A stretch of DNA of 64,000 nucleotides, taken from the NCBI RefSeq assembly GCF_001653565.1, contig NZ_LYPB01000084.1, positions 45,880 to 109,879 on the forward strand. Reading direction: 5' to 3'. This document shows, piece by piece, positions 1 to 8,987 of the stretch. Both the position numbers and the translations under genes were made by a program. This stretch comes from Paenibacillus oryzisoli (GTDB lineage: Bacteria; Bacillota; Bacilli; Paenibacillales; NBRC-103111). Below the pieces are notes generated by a model, which searched no databases, was not told the DNA's origin, and saw nothing but the letters and a program-made list of their open reading frames with translations. Numbering within the stretch: the first letter of the stretch is position 1; each line of letters opens with the position of its first letter.

Positions 1-736
1 TCAACGTCATCGGAACGATCGGGGCAGCATGCCCTTTTTCATAGAGGAAGAATACGATAAGTAAAACAGCTCCAACGACACCGTACAGGATGGTATGGGA
101 TTCGACCACTGTCGTTAGCAACAAGGATGAGATCCCCGCAGCAAACAAAAGTGCTCCCCAATAATCAATGACGGATTTCTTCGCTTGATACACTTCTTTG
201 TATGGAAGCAAGGCAAGTAAGGCAATGAGACATATGGGAACATTCACGAAGAAAATCCAGCGCCAATTCAGATAGGTTACAAAGAACGTTCCCAATGTAG
301 GAGCTAAAATCGCAGCTAATCCCCACATACCTGTGAAAAAGGCCTGAACTTTCCCACGCTGTTCCACTGGGTAAATATCTCCTGCAATAATAGAGGGAAA
401 CGGCATCATCACCCCTGCGCCAATCCCTTGAATGGCTCTGAAAATGATGAGTTGCACCATACTATGGGCTAATCCGCAGAGGACGGAACCCCCTAGAAAT
501 AACAGAATGCCCGTGGCATAGATCCGTTTGCGCCCAAATAAATCCGATAGTCGCCCTGCTAGAGGAGCAAGCACCGTAGAGAGCACCATATAAGAGGTAA
601 ATGCCCAGGCATATAGACTGTTTCCACCAATGTCATTCACAATGATCGGCATCGTTGTATTGGCAATTGTTGTATCCATTGACGCGACTAACATGGCCAG
701 TACGATACTGACCATTACGGTAGTTCGATTACGCAT
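1..736 (-). CDS. MFS multidrug exporter (EmrB/QacA-like, DHA2 type), C-terminus outside window
   Basis: Proton-driven drug exporter of the major facilitator superfamily, in the cell membrane. Only the first 245 codons are here; the gene runs off the left edge. The start is ATG at 736 behind AGGGAGGACA. Seen: a first membrane segment followed by the DHA2-type stretch MDTTIANTTMP, and the loop motif GRLSDLFGRKR between helices 2 and 3 (MFS motif A). Helix 5 carries the antiporter-like stretch GIGAGVMMPFP. The family usually has 14 helices in about 470-500 residues, so roughly half is missing. It is divergent from the TauE-like gene at 921. Substrate cannot be told from sequence. Confidence 0.85.
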   Translation of the reverse strand, partial: MRNRTTVMVSIVLAMLVASMDTTIANTTMPIIVNDIGGNSLYAWAFTSYMVLSTVLAPLAGRLSDLFGRKRIYATGILLFLGGSVLCGLAHSMVQLIIFRAIQGIGAGVMMPFPSIIAGDIYPVEQRGKVQAFFTGMWGLAAILAPTLGTFFVTYLNWRWIFFVNVPICLIALLALLPYKEVYQAKKSVIDYWGALLFAAGISSLLLTTVVESHTILYGVVGAVLLIVFFLYEKGHAAPIVPMTL

Positions 737-920
737 GAATTGTCCTCCCTCAGCTGACTTAAACACATCTAACCATTGTACCCCATTCCAGAATTGATGA
801 ATAGCAAGCGATTTACTCGGGATAGCGATACATATGGAAAATTTCTCTTTACAAATACACTTGAGAGGACTAAAATTAATCCAATGTGTTTAGTGGGTAA
901 TGAAAAGAGGACATGACAAC

Positions 921-1685
921 ATGACTTTGAGTATTATTCTAATGGGTTTGATTGTTGGCTTTTTGGTCGGAATGACAGGTGTTGGCGGAGCTTCCTTGCT
1001 GACTCCCATTTTAATTCTAATTGGTATTCATCCTTCCATTGCTGTAGGAACTGATCTTCTTTATAATTCGATTACGAAGCTTTTCGGTACGGTTCAACAT
1101 TGGCGGCAAAAAACAATTGATTTTAAACTTGTGAAAATGCTTGCCCTAGGCAGTATTCCAGGTGTTGTCGTTGCTGTCGTTTTCCTGAAATTATTTGATT
1201 CTTTCTTCGATAATCAAGAAGTCATCATTAAACACGCACTTGGCTATGTGTTGATTATGGTAGCTTTCGCAACTCTATTCAAAGTCTTCTTCGGGCATCG
1301 GTTGAAAGAAAATCGATGGCAGCTTCGAACTTTGGAGGAGAAGCGCTGGTTGACGATTGGGATTGGCGCCGTCCTTGGCTTCATTGTTGGACTCACTTCC
1401 ATTGGCTCCGGATCCTTATATGCCATTGCTATGCTATACTTCTTCCGAATGATGCCTGCACAGCTGGTTGGTACAGATATCGCACATGCGTTTCTACTCT
1501 CCTCGACAGCTGGAATCCTGCACGCAAGCCTGGGGAATGTCAATTATTCACTCGTATTTAATCTTCTGATTGGTTCGATCCCGGGTGTACTTATCGGCAG
1601 TATGCTCGCAACGAAAGCACCTACAACTGTACTTCGGACCATTATTGCCACTTTGGTATTAATTAGCGGTCTTAAATTAATTTGA
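921..1685 (+). CDS. TauE/SafE family sulfite/anion permease
   Basis: Membrane permease of the TauE/SafE (DUF81) family, whose characterised members export sulfite, sulfoacetate or similar small organosulfur anions. About eight hydrophobic segments are visible. Two related half-domains each begin with a glycine-rich helix: GFLVGMTGVGGASLLTP in the N-half and GFIVGLTSIGSGSLYAI in the C-half. The ATG at 921 is preferred over the in-frame ATG at 900 because AAGAGG lies about ten bases before it and because it starts the first membrane helix directly; this gives 254 residues, normal for the family. A terminator follows at once. Substrate is unknown. Confidence 0.8.
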   Translation: MTLSIILMGLIVGFLVGMTGVGGASLLTPILILIGIHPSIAVGTDLLYNSITKLFGTVQHWRQKTIDFKLVKMLALGSIPGVVVAVVFLKLFDSFFDNQEVIIKHALGYVLIMVAFATLFKVFFGHRLKENRWQLRTLEEKRWLTIGIGAVLGFIVGLTSIGSGSLYAIAMLYFFRMMPAQLVGTDIAHAFLLSSTAGILHASLGNVNYSLVFNLLIGSIPGVLIGSMLATKAPTTVLRTIIATLVLISGLKLI

Positions 1686-1692
1686 AGTTGAT

Positions 1693-1717
1693 GCAGAGCC
1701 CTAGGCTCTGCTTTTTT
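1693..1717 (+). terminator. Rho-independent terminator after the TauE-like gene
   Basis: Perfect 8-bp stem GCAGAGCC / GGCTCTGC with a 3-nt loop (CTA), followed by six T. It lies eight bases past the stop codon of the TauE-like permease. The next gene, panD, is about 180 bp further on and must have its own promoter. That spacer also holds a 12-bp palindrome, GAGACTAGTCTC (1833-1844), a possible operator. Confidence 0.9.
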
Positions 1718-1895
1718 GTTTGCAAGAAGTGGACTACTTTGTCAGATTCTGCGGTTGCCCGGGAAATAAACTGAATATTCCCTGTTGTGCTGTGCCCATT
1801 TTTCCATACAAATAGGCACTTACCTACACCGTGAGACTAGTCTCTCTCATACCCTGTGAAGAACAACATGTGATCATAAAGGAGAGCTACTGCAC

Positions 1896-2297
1896 ATGCA
1901 GCGATTAATGTGTAAAGGGAAGATACATCGTGCGACTGTAACGGAAGCCGATTTGGATTACGTAGGCAGTATTACGATTGATGGGTTACTAATGCGTAAG
2001 GCGAATATCCATCCGTATGAAATGGTTCAAGTCACTAGTCTGCGCAATGCCACCCGTTGGAAAACATATGCGATTCCCGCGCCAGAAGGCTGCGGCAAAA
2101 TAGGATTAAACGGTCCGCCTGCCCACCTCTTCTCCCCAGGAGATCTCGTGATCATACTCAGCATGGGACTTATGAACGAAGAGGAAATTCTCTCACTCAA
2201 GCCTCAGGTTGTCTTTGTTGATGAACATAACCAGCTCCTTCAAGTAGAAGAACACGATCTCGTCATACAAAGGCAAGAGGAGAAAGCGTATGAGTAA
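1896..2297 (+). CDS. panD: Aspartate 1-decarboxylase (pyruvoyl-dependent)
   Basis: Converts L-aspartate to beta-alanine for pantothenate and coenzyme A. The proenzyme cleaves itself between Gly24 and Ser25, and Ser25 becomes the pyruvoyl cofactor; the window shows exactly DYVGSITID with G24-S25. Other family residues are in place: Lys9, Tyr22, Arg54 and Tyr58 (TRWKTYAIP). The length of 133 residues fits the usual ~127. AAGGAGAG lies nine bases before the ATG. Unusually, it is not next to panB/panC: its stop overlaps by 8 bp the start of a spore-coat-associated ATP-grasp gene, with threonine synthase just after. Both PanD and ThrC draw on aspartate-family metabolism. Confidence 0.95.
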   Translation: MQRLMCKGKIHRATVTEADLDYVGSITIDGLLMRKANIHPYEMVQVTSLRNATRWKTYAIPAPEGCGKIGLNGPPAHLFSPGDLVIILSMGLMNEEEILSLKPQVVFVDEHNQLLQVEEHDLVIQRQEEKAYE

Positions 2298-3036
2298 TCT
2301 ATCTACGAGTAAATGGACCAAACATAAAATCCTCCGTAGATCAAAGAAGCTGCAAGCTCATCTCCCTGAAACAGAATGGTTAAGCACGGGCAGTTTCGTG
2401 CGACTTCTATCCAAATATGGTCAAGTCATCATTAAACCGACCGGCAGCTATGGGGGCAATGGGGTTATACAGGTCCGAACTTCCGGAAACTCATCCTATG
2501 AGGTTCAAGATGGATCTAGAACTCGAACCTATACAAATTATGAGGCCATTTCCCCATTTATTAAGAGAAAAATGAACAATACCAATATCATCCAACAACG
2601 GATCCCTCTTGCAACCAAGCATGGGCGTCCCTTTGATTTGCGAGTCATGGTGCAACGGCATACGAAATCTGACTGGCAAGTGACAGGCATGTTGGCCAAA
2701 GTAGCAGGCAAGGGCTACATTATTACCAATATTCGTAGAAGTGGCGGTCGCGTAGTCACCGTAGAGAAAGCAATTCAGGGCTCTGAGCTCCAGGGCATGC
2801 AGACCTCAGCACTTCTTGCTGAGCTGCGTTCGGTAGCCTTACTAACAGCTAATCAGCTCGGCCCTTCTTATCGCTGGGTCAAAACGATGGGGATTGACAT
2901 GGCTTTCGATAAGCAAGGACATGTATGGATTATTGAAGTGAACTTCGCCCCTATGCTCGGGCTATTCTTGAAGCTGCCCAATAAATCTGCCTACCATGCA
3001 ATCAAGTCATTTCATACTAGTAGGAAACAAACATGA
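2290..3036 (+). CDS. YheC/YheD-type endospore coat-associated ATP-grasp protein
   Basis: The 248-residue protein matches the YheC/D ATP-grasp family, linked in Bacillus to the endospore coat; the reaction is not known. Visible ATP-grasp features: the nucleotide-binding strand and glycine loop VIIKPTGSYGGNGVIQV (about residues 46-62), the strand GRPFDLRVMVQR (about 116-127), and the C-terminal metal-binding strand GHVWIIEVNFAP, whose E and N would bind Mg. It overlaps the end of panD by 8 bp, so translation is probably coupled; the ribosome site (GAGGAGAAAGCGT) lies in the panD tail. Most family members are longer (about 350-450 residues), so this is a compact version. Confidence 0.8.
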   Translation: MSNLSTSKWTKHKILRRSKKLQAHLPETEWLSTGSFVRLLSKYGQVIIKPTGSYGGNGVIQVRTSGNSSYEVQDGSRTRTYTNYEAISPFIKRKMNNTNIIQQRIPLATKHGRPFDLRVMVQRHTKSDWQVTGMLAKVAGKGYIITNIRRSGGRVVTVEKAIQGSELQGMQTSALLAELRSVALLTANQLGPSYRWVKTMGIDMAFDKQGHVWIIEVNFAPMLGLFLKLPNKSAYHAIKSFHTSRKQT

Positions 3037-3073
3037 GCACTCCTATTAGTAGAGACGCTGAGGAGGTACAGAT

Positions 3074-4312
3074 ATGAAACAATGGGAGCTGCAATGCTCA
3101 CGATGTTCTGCGAAACTGCCCTTCCGCTATCAAGACATGAAATGCACATGCGGCGGCACTTTATTGGTTAGTTATGATCTTAATCATGTCGCACAAACGT
3201 TTACGAAAGCATCCCTTGGGCAGCGTTATCCTTCAATGTGGCGATATCATGAACTGCTTCCGATCCACGATCCGGCCCATATCGTTTCTCTAGGCGAAGG
3301 TTGGACACCTCTGTTAAGACTGCCAGACTGGGAGAGCAAGCTATCGCTCAAACGTCTTTGGATCAAACGAGAAGAACAGAATCCAACGGGCAGCTTTAAA
3401 TCACGCGGATTTTCGGTTGCGGTTTCCTTGTTGAAACAAGCCGGCGCAACGAAAGCTGCAGTTCCGTCCAACGGGAATGCAGCAAGTGCGCTAGCTGCCT
3501 ATGCAGGAAGAGCTGGCATCCAAGCATTTGTGTTCATCCCCATGGACTGTCCCTCACTCATTGTCGATGAATGCCCGATGTATGGCGCAACGACGGTACT
3601 CGTCGATGGCTTTATTCATGATGCTGCCGCGATCATCGAGTCAGGCCGCAAGGATCAAGGTTGGGTGAATGTCGGCACATTGAAAGAGCCAGGTCGTGTA
3701 GAAGGCAAAAAAACGATGGGACTTGAGCTCGCGGAGCAGCTTGACTGGACATTGCCTGATGTGATTATCTATCCCACTGGCGGCGGTTCGGGCATTATTG
3801 GCATGTGGAAAGCCTTCTTGGAATTGAAGACATTAGGCTTCATTAGTGGCGACATGCCTCGATTCGTTTGTGTACAAGAAGAGGGCTGTCAGCCTATTGT
3901 CGATGGTTTAATGCATTCGTTAGGGGGAACGAGTGCAATCAATACGGCTTCTACTCCTGTTGAGGAGCGAATTATTCCCAATCCAACCGGGATGCGTGTT
4001 CCGAATCCACCGGATTTGGAACTGCTGCTGTCCATTATCAAGCAAAGTGGTGGAACTGCCATCGCTGTGTCGAAGGAGCAAATTGCCCAAGCCACCCACA
4101 GCTTAGGCTCGGAAGGAATTTCCTCGTCGCCAGAAGGCGCAGCGACCTGGGCAGCTATGCTCGTTCTCAGTGACCGAGGCTGGCTTCGCCCCACGGACTC
4201 TGTGGTTCTGTTCAACACTTCGCATGCGATGAAATATGCAAAGCTTGGGGCGAGCGCGGCTATTCCCATCATACGGACGTATGATGAGTTTATGCTATAT
4301 CGGAGTATATAG
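3074..4312 (+). CDS. thrC: Threonine synthase
   Basis: PLP enzyme that makes L-threonine from O-phosphohomoserine. The cofactor lysine is Lys109 in the motif NPTGSFKSRG, and the phosphate-binding loop is PTGGGSG. An N-terminal cysteine pair set (CSRC at 8-11 and CTC at 24-26) looks like a small zinc ribbon, as in many class II-like threonine synthases; 412 residues is the expected size. The ATG at 3074 follows GAGGAGG closely. It sits 37 bp after the ATP-grasp gene and is probably in one transcript with panD. The related family member threonine dehydratase is less likely because of the zinc ribbon. Confidence 0.9.
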   Translation: MKQWELQCSRCSAKLPFRYQDMKCTCGGTLLVSYDLNHVAQTFTKASLGQRYPSMWRYHELLPIHDPAHIVSLGEGWTPLLRLPDWESKLSLKRLWIKREEQNPTGSFKSRGFSVAVSLLKQAGATKAAVPSNGNAASALAAYAGRAGIQAFVFIPMDCPSLIVDECPMYGATTVLVDGFIHDAAAIIESGRKDQGWVNVGTLKEPGRVEGKKTMGLELAEQLDWTLPDVIIYPTGGGSGIIGMWKAFLELKTLGFISGDMPRFVCVQEEGCQPIVDGLMHSLGGTSAINTASTPVEERIIPNPTGMRVPNPPDLELLLSIIKQSGGTAIAVSKEQIAQATHSLGSEGISSSPEGAATWAAMLVLSDRGWLRPTDSVVLFNTSHAMKYAKLGASAAIPIIRTYDEFMLYRSI

Positions 4313-4328
4313 CTTGTTTGGAGGTTGG

Positions 4329-4370
4329 CCCGTAGATCGTCGACTTTTTCGACGATCTACGGGCTTTTTG
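4329..4370 (+). terminator. Strong terminator after thrC (repeat unit 1)
   Basis: Perfect 15-bp stem, CCCGTAGATCGTCGA (4329-4343) with its complement at 4349-4363, a 5-nt loop, then CTTTTTG. It lies 17 bp past the thrC stop. It is also the first unit of the 52-bp-period array. Confidence 0.9.
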
Positions 4371-4457
4371 CCTCTTCGGGCCCGAGATTGTCGGTTTTTT
4401 CGACGATCTCGGGGGATTTTTGCCCTTTCAGGCCCGAGATAGTCGGTTTTTTCGACT
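4329..4457. repeat. Three tandem hairpin units, 52-bp period
   Basis: Three copies of a hairpin unit begin at 4329, 4381 and 4433, exactly 52 bp apart. Unit 1 has a 15-bp stem. Unit 2 (CCCGAGATTGTCG / CGACGATCTCGGG) has one G-U type mismatch. Unit 3 keeps its left arm (CCCGAGATAGTCG) but its right arm is cut to CGAC. Each has a T-rich loop, and units 1 and 2 also have a T-rich tail. They separate convergent thrC and the gene ending at 4472, so they may stop transcription from both sides. Confidence 0.85.
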
Positions 4458-4471
4458 CCTCTCTCATTTCT

Positions 4472-4960
4472 TCACTTGCTGCGATGAAAAAGTGCGATTG
4501 CTTTTTCAGTGATCAGAAATTGGTAGCTTCTTGTCTGACTTCCACCACTATGGCTAAGTAAATCTTTGGCTGCCATGTCTCGTACGATTTTGCTACAAGT
4601 TTCTCTCGTAAGTTGCAACCAGTGGCACACTTCTTTCATACCAAATGGCTTATTACAAGTAAGAGCAAATCTCAGAATCTCCCGCTCATAAATCGGCAAC
4701 TTGAGCAGTCCGGCTTCCTGTACAGTACCGAATCTGCCTAACCATCCATATAAATTTCTTTGGCACAAGATTGGCTTTTTCTCAAGCTCATCCCGGCTGT
4801 ATGGGAAATAGGTATAACCCAGCATAGCAACACTTCGAGCACGTGCCCTTTCTAATGAGAAGCGGTCTCTCGTTATTTTCTCAGCGTGCGTAATGAAGCT
4901 GTCCTCCTCAAACACAATTCTTATTTGGGGATGACAGGCGCGCTTTCTCGAACAAATCAA
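4472..4960 (-). CDS. Hypothetical protein with C-terminal winged-helix-like region
   Basis: I do not recognise this protein. The open frame extends to 4990, but those first codons lie inside a terminator hairpin. A TTG at 4960 follows AGGAGG (only three bases apart), giving 162 residues; a later start such as the ATG before LGYTYFPY is possible. The N-half is basic and aromatic-rich. The C-half reads like a winged helix: a helix (LPIYEREILRFALTC), a helix-turn-helix candidate (MKEVCHWLQLTRETCSKIV), then DLLSHSGGSQTRSYQFLIT as a wing. This suggests a DNA-binding role, as inference only. It has little room for its own promoter because it starts right after a terminator. Confidence 0.5.
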   Translation of the reverse strand: MICSRKRACHPQIRIVFEEDSFITHAEKITRDRFSLERARARSVAMLGYTYFPYSRDELEKKPILCQRNLYGWLGRFGTVQEAGLLKLPIYEREILRFALTCNKPFGMKEVCHWLQLTRETCSKIVRDMAAKDLLSHSGGSQTRSYQFLITEKAIALFHRSK

Positions 4961-4980
4961 TCGCCTCCTAGAAAACAAAA

Positions 4981-5016
4981 ACGCCGCCAACTCCTACAAT
5001 CAGGAGCTAGCGGCGT
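4981..5016 (-). terminator. Terminator of the gene at 5044-5673
   Basis: On the minus strand a 15-bp stem (ACGCCGCTAGCTCCT with AGGAGTTGGCGGCGT, two mismatches, 6-nt loop) is followed by TTTTTGTTTT. Its arms resemble the terminator at 19356-19385. The next gene's ribosome site begins only about ten bases downstream of the T-run. Confidence 0.85.
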
Positions 5017-5043
5017 GTGCTTCACACATTCATTGTTGCTATC

Positions 5044-5673
5044 TTATTGACCTAAATTATTTTCCTCATACAATCGGTACATCGCTTGAATCAACGGTTC
5101 TGCTGGGTCACGATTCAATAAGTATAATGTCATTAAGTATTGAAGCGGAAGTGCACATGTATTGTTGCCATCTTCGACAGCAACAAATCCAGCTTCAAGA
5201 ACAGGGCCATGTTCCTCATGCAGCTCAAGATCAACGTAGATTTTCTGATCAGGGAACTCTGCACGAACAGCTCCTGCACAATAAGGAACAATATGCTTGT
5301 CCAACAGTTCTTTTGCTTCATCTTCGGATTGTGGTGGATTCGGCAGAAGGTGACTCTCTTCGCTTCTCAACAAATCAACGAAGAAGGAGGACATCCATAG
5401 TCCTGCATTGGGATTCGTTTGGAAGTTACGCATAATTTCATTTAAGAAAAATCCGCATGCTGTGGACTTTTCGTCTTTTTTGAGTGTAAAAGCAAACATC
5501 GGACCATAAGTTGGGTTGTTGCCAATTTGTCCATCAACTTCATACTCTGGGAATTGTTCTTTCACAATTTCTTGGATATGTTGGAACCATGTAATAATGA
5601 TTTGGGCCTGTTCACGTTCTGGATCATTCTCGATCTCTTCCGTTGCTAGTGTTTCGATATCTTTGTCTGTCAT
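5044..5673 (-). CDS. Conserved-looking hypothetical protein, acidic, about 209 residues
   Basis: I do not recognise a family. The open frame runs to 5793, but the ATG at 5673 has AGGAGGC eight to ten bases before it and begins MTDKDIETLATEE, so I take that as the start. The protein is acidic and soluble, without signal peptide or membrane helices. Two halves look weakly alike, each with a G-P-aromatic strand: TYGPMFAFTLKKDE near residue 60 and EEHGPVLEAGFVAVEDG near 160. This may be an internal duplication. It sits between an EamA transporter gene and its own strong terminator. The 110 bp upstream contains the 3' end of the EamA gene. Confidence 0.65.
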   Translation of the reverse strand: MTDKDIETLATEEIENDPEREQAQIIITWFQHIQEIVKEQFPEYEVDGQIGNNPTYGPMFAFTLKKDEKSTACGFFLNEIMRNFQTNPNAGLWMSSFFVDLLRSEESHLLPNPPQSEDEAKELLDKHIVPYCAGAVRAEFPDQKIYVDLELHEEHGPVLEAGFVAVEDGNNTCALPLQYLMTLYLLNRDPAEPLIQAMYRLYEENNLGQ

Positions 5674-5782
5674 TGTCGTTATAGCCTCCTGAATCATTCT
5701 TAATGGCACGAATACCTCTATTGTAACGCATTTATGCCAGTTCAGAAAGTATATGTTGTAATTTACATGCCGAGCGACAATC

Positions 5783-6649
5783 TCAAGAAGCAACTAGCTT
5801 CATCATAAGGATCCCAACCATCGCAATTGCAAGGCCAGATTGTTCTAGTTTCGAGAATTTGTCCTTCAAAATAAATCGGGTATACAACAGGACGATCAGT
5901 ACATTCAGAGCTACAACCGCTGAAACTAATCCCGTAATTCCGTTCGCAAAACCATGAATAATAAGAATCATTCCCATGACATTCGTAATGCCAACAGCCA
6001 TACCGAACAGAAAAGTCTTACGTTCTGTCCAAGTGCTTCGCACTGTTGATTGCGGAGCTTCCTTCTTCTTGTCTCTCCACCACCAGATCGCAAAACAAAT
6101 TGTGCCCGTTGCAAACATAAAGAACAAGGTTGGGAATAAGGAAGCGTGCACGAGGGTTGTCCATTTGCTTGACAAGTCGTTGGCTGCAAATAGAAGCAGC
6201 GCGATGACTCCCCAACCTGCACCTTGCAGGTTTTTTAACGTAATATCATTGGAATACCTGACGAATAAAATGCCAATGACAATAACAACAAAGGCAAACA
6301 GCTGAAGCAAGTTCAGCCGTTCACCCCATAAGATATATGCGAATAGCACAACAACTACCGATGGCAATCCTGTCAAAATGGCGACCAAAGAAGCCTTGCC
6401 TACTGCGAAGCCTTTGAACATGCTGGCATTGGCTCCGAAAGAGAACAAGCCCATTTGAATCCCAATAAGTGCCGAGATTTCCCATTCCGACCGCCATACG
6501 AGAGCACATGCCAAACTTACAACCGCCCCCATAGCAAAAGTACCGCAAAGTAATACATTTCGATTCAGCGATTGCTGACTTGACCAATGATATAAAATTC
6601 CTCGCAGCCCAAAACATAGCGCCGCGAGGACAGAAAATAACAGCCACAT
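5783..6649 (-). CDS. EamA/DMT family transporter
   Basis: Membrane permease of the drug/metabolite transporter superfamily, 288 residues, with about ten hydrophobic segments arranged as two EamA repeats. The first repeat ends in the typical stretch FAYILWGERLNLLQL and the second in LYTRFILKDKFSKLEQ, each followed by a final helix (GLAIAMVGILMM in the second). The ATG at 6649 follows GAGAGGT. The substrate cannot be deduced. It lies 36 bp downstream of the large GDYXXLXY gene, in the same direction, and may be cotranscribed with it. Confidence 0.8.
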   Translation of the reverse strand: MWLLFSVLAALCFGLRGILYHWSSQQSLNRNVLLCGTFAMGAVVSLACALVWRSEWEISALIGIQMGLFSFGANASMFKGFAVGKASLVAILTGLPSVVVVLFAYILWGERLNLLQLFAFVVIVIGILFVRYSNDITLKNLQGAGWGVIALLLFAANDLSSKWTTLVHASLFPTLFFMFATGTICFAIWWWRDKKKEAPQSTVRSTWTERKTFLFGMAVGITNVMGMILIIHGFANGITGLVSAVVALNVLIVLLYTRFILKDKFSKLEQSGLAIAMVGILMMKLVAS

Positions 6650-6685
6650 GATGTTCGTTACCTCTCTCTTTCTTGTCTGAAAGTA

Positions 6686-8902
6686 TTATTTCTCCGTTAG
6701 TCGAACTAATATGGCATCCCCGCCTGCGGATACTTTGACTTCAGCAAATTTGGCATTTTGTTCATAACTTCTTCCCGTTCCTTCGGGGATAAAGAAATTC
6801 TCGATGCCATACTTAATCCCTTCATAGCCCTCTCTTTCGCCATTCAACCGAACTTCGTCAGATGCAAGTTGTTCTCCCTCGTGGTACTCCCTGCGGAACT
6901 CATACACATCAGACGTTCCACTGGGTGCAAGAACGACGGTTACTTTACCTTTGGAAGTCCGTTCTTCTAAATTGTCCTGATAGATCGGAGGCTCAGAAAT
7001 CGTATATCGCAGACGAACATAATCTCCCTGAATCAAGGAGCGCGGGTCCAAAGGCTGCAACTGCAACTTGATCAGTTTCCCATGACTGAGGAGATACTCA
7101 CTCTTACCAATTTGCAAAGACATTGCCACGAGTTGAAGGCCAACTAGTAATGCAATTACCCAACGATTCGGGCTAATACCCGTTGTTTGATTCGAGTCCT
7201 CCTCTGAATGAAGACCCTTCTTCTTCTCAATCCACACCGTAATTCCAATAATTAGAATACCGATAATCGCGAAGCTAATGGATTTATGCAGAAGCTTCCA
7301 AGCCAAATCGTAATATTTGTAAACGAGGAAAGCGATCCAGAAGCCCATTGACCAATCAAATATCCATGAGATATGAAGCTGCCTGCTTATCAAAATTGCC
7401 ACTAGAACGATTACGAAGAATAGCGCATTCGTGGCATAGTACCACCCTGATTCCGTTATAAAGGTTAACGAGAACATGGCTAGAAAGAAAGCAGGAAAAG
7501 AGCTATACAGGATGGGCTTTCGGAAAGTCACCGGACGAATTCCTTGACCACCTGCGAAGATCAGGAATAGTAAACCGGCAATCATACTTAACACGGCAAC
7601 GCCGCTATAGTTCCATATAAATAACACGAGGGCCAGGATAATTATGGAGGCTAAGAAAAAAAGAATCCGTGTTATCAACCCCTGTAAAAATACAAAAGCC
7701 GCAAGCGTTAAGGCAAGATAGATCAGCAGCATCGCAGGTCGTTCTGTACCAACCGAGGCGCCGGTTCCTAACATAAGTCCGCTTAACATAATGGTAAAAC
7801 GAGCTAAGACATTAAATTTACGAGCGGCTAACATGCCAATCACTGCGATAAACCCGTATCCGATCAGGATATTGGCTGGCTCATCAAATCCTAATACAAC
7901 TGTCACGAGTCCAATCAGGGTAAAACTCCCTAGCAAGGAACCGATGATAATAACAGAAATCGTAAGCACACGTACGATCCATTTGCTGAAGTCTCCGTCG
8001 TTTTTGGTCGGCTCCTCGGCTTCTGCCGCTGCTCCCGACTCGATCTTCTCAGTCGATGGCTTCCAAGCACGAACATAGTTCATGAACATCACGTTCGCAC
8101 CGATAAACACGATAATGAACAACAAACTCACGATAAAGAAGAGTTCATTATGATACTCAATAATCAATTCCACATACTTCGTGGTAATCGCGGCTGAAAT
8201 CCACAGTCCTGCGAACAGTAGATAGACTTTACTCTGTGTGCGATGTGCATACAGGATGGCCGTTGCAAGCGCTGCAACGAGTGGCACGTTCATCCAAATC
8301 CCATAATTTTCAAAAGTGTGAGACACTGACATGATTACGAAGATACAAAGTGTCGCTTGAAAAGTCACCCATTTGAGAAATGGGGAATGAAAGATCCCCT
8401 TCTCAAATAAAACAAACAAGGCACCATTCACGATCGCAAGCCCTAACCAGATCACGAGTGTAACACCCTCGGCTTCGGAATAACTGCCCCATTTGGGAAA
8501 GAAGAACAATCCATAAGCAAGGTGTCCAAGTATATAACTCAAGACATAATAGGGCTGCCATCTTGTAAGAATCGCATACAGAACTGCTGGAATAGACCAA
8601 ATAAGAAACAAGCTATAACTATCCGCATGTGAATTATAGGTTTGACCGATTAACCCGATCCCAACACCGAAAGAAATACAGCTGGCGAACAAGCTTAACT
8701 TGCTTAGAAACTCCCTTCCCACCTTGCGGGAAAGCCAAACGGATAACCCGTAAAACCCCAATATAAGTACAAATATAGGAATAAACTTCTCTAATCGGTT
8801 CAACTTCTCCCAGTTAGAAGCAAAGAAGTAACCAATAGCAGTTAAAAGAGCACTAGCCCCTAGTACATAACCAAGTTGGATCATGATTTTGTTGGATTTC
8901 AT
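6686..8902 (-). CDS. DUF2157/DUF4401 membrane protein with C-terminal GDYXXLXY domain
   Basis: A 738-residue polytopic membrane protein of unknown function. The N-half resembles DUF2157/DUF4401, with a long series of about twenty hydrophobic helices. The last ~160 residues are a soluble GDYXXLXY domain, recognised by LIQGDYVRLRYTI near residue 630, followed by beta-rich sequence with VTVVLAPSG and a G/E-rich loop. In many genomes these two parts are encoded by separate adjacent genes; here they are fused. The ATG at 8902 follows GAGGGGAGGG. A hydrophilic insert rich in Glu and Ala (about residues 283-300) separates the helix bundles. No function is assigned. Confidence 0.75.
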   Translation of the reverse strand: MKSNKIMIQLGYVLGASALLTAIGYFFASNWEKLNRLEKFIPIFVLILGFYGLSVWLSRKVGREFLSKLSLFASCISFGVGIGLIGQTYNSHADSYSLFLIWSIPAVLYAILTRWQPYYVLSYILGHLAYGLFFFPKWGSYSEAEGVTLVIWLGLAIVNGALFVLFEKGIFHSPFLKWVTFQATLCIFVIMSVSHTFENYGIWMNVPLVAALATAILYAHRTQSKVYLLFAGLWISAAITTKYVELIIEYHNELFFIVSLLFIIVFIGANVMFMNYVRAWKPSTEKIESGAAAEAEEPTKNDGDFSKWIVRVLTISVIIIGSLLGSFTLIGLVTVVLGFDEPANILIGYGFIAVIGMLAARKFNVLARFTIMLSGLMLGTGASVGTERPAMLLIYLALTLAAFVFLQGLITRILFFLASIIILALVLFIWNYSGVAVLSMIAGLLFLIFAGGQGIRPVTFRKPILYSSFPAFFLAMFSLTFITESGWYYATNALFFVIVLVAILISRQLHISWIFDWSMGFWIAFLVYKYYDLAWKLLHKSISFAIIGILIIGITVWIEKKKGLHSEEDSNQTTGISPNRWVIALLVGLQLVAMSLQIGKSEYLLSHGKLIKLQLQPLDPRSLIQGDYVRLRYTISEPPIYQDNLEERTSKGKVTVVLAPSGTSDVYEFRREYHEGEQLASDEVRLNGEREGYEGIKYGIENFFIPEGTGRSYEQNAKFAEVKVSAGGDAILVRLTEK

Positions 8903-8987
8903 GCTGTTTTCCCTCCCCTCGACTTACTTCTCATTCTACATGACATCGCTGATTTGAGAAGTACTATCTATTCCTAGTACCTGATCA

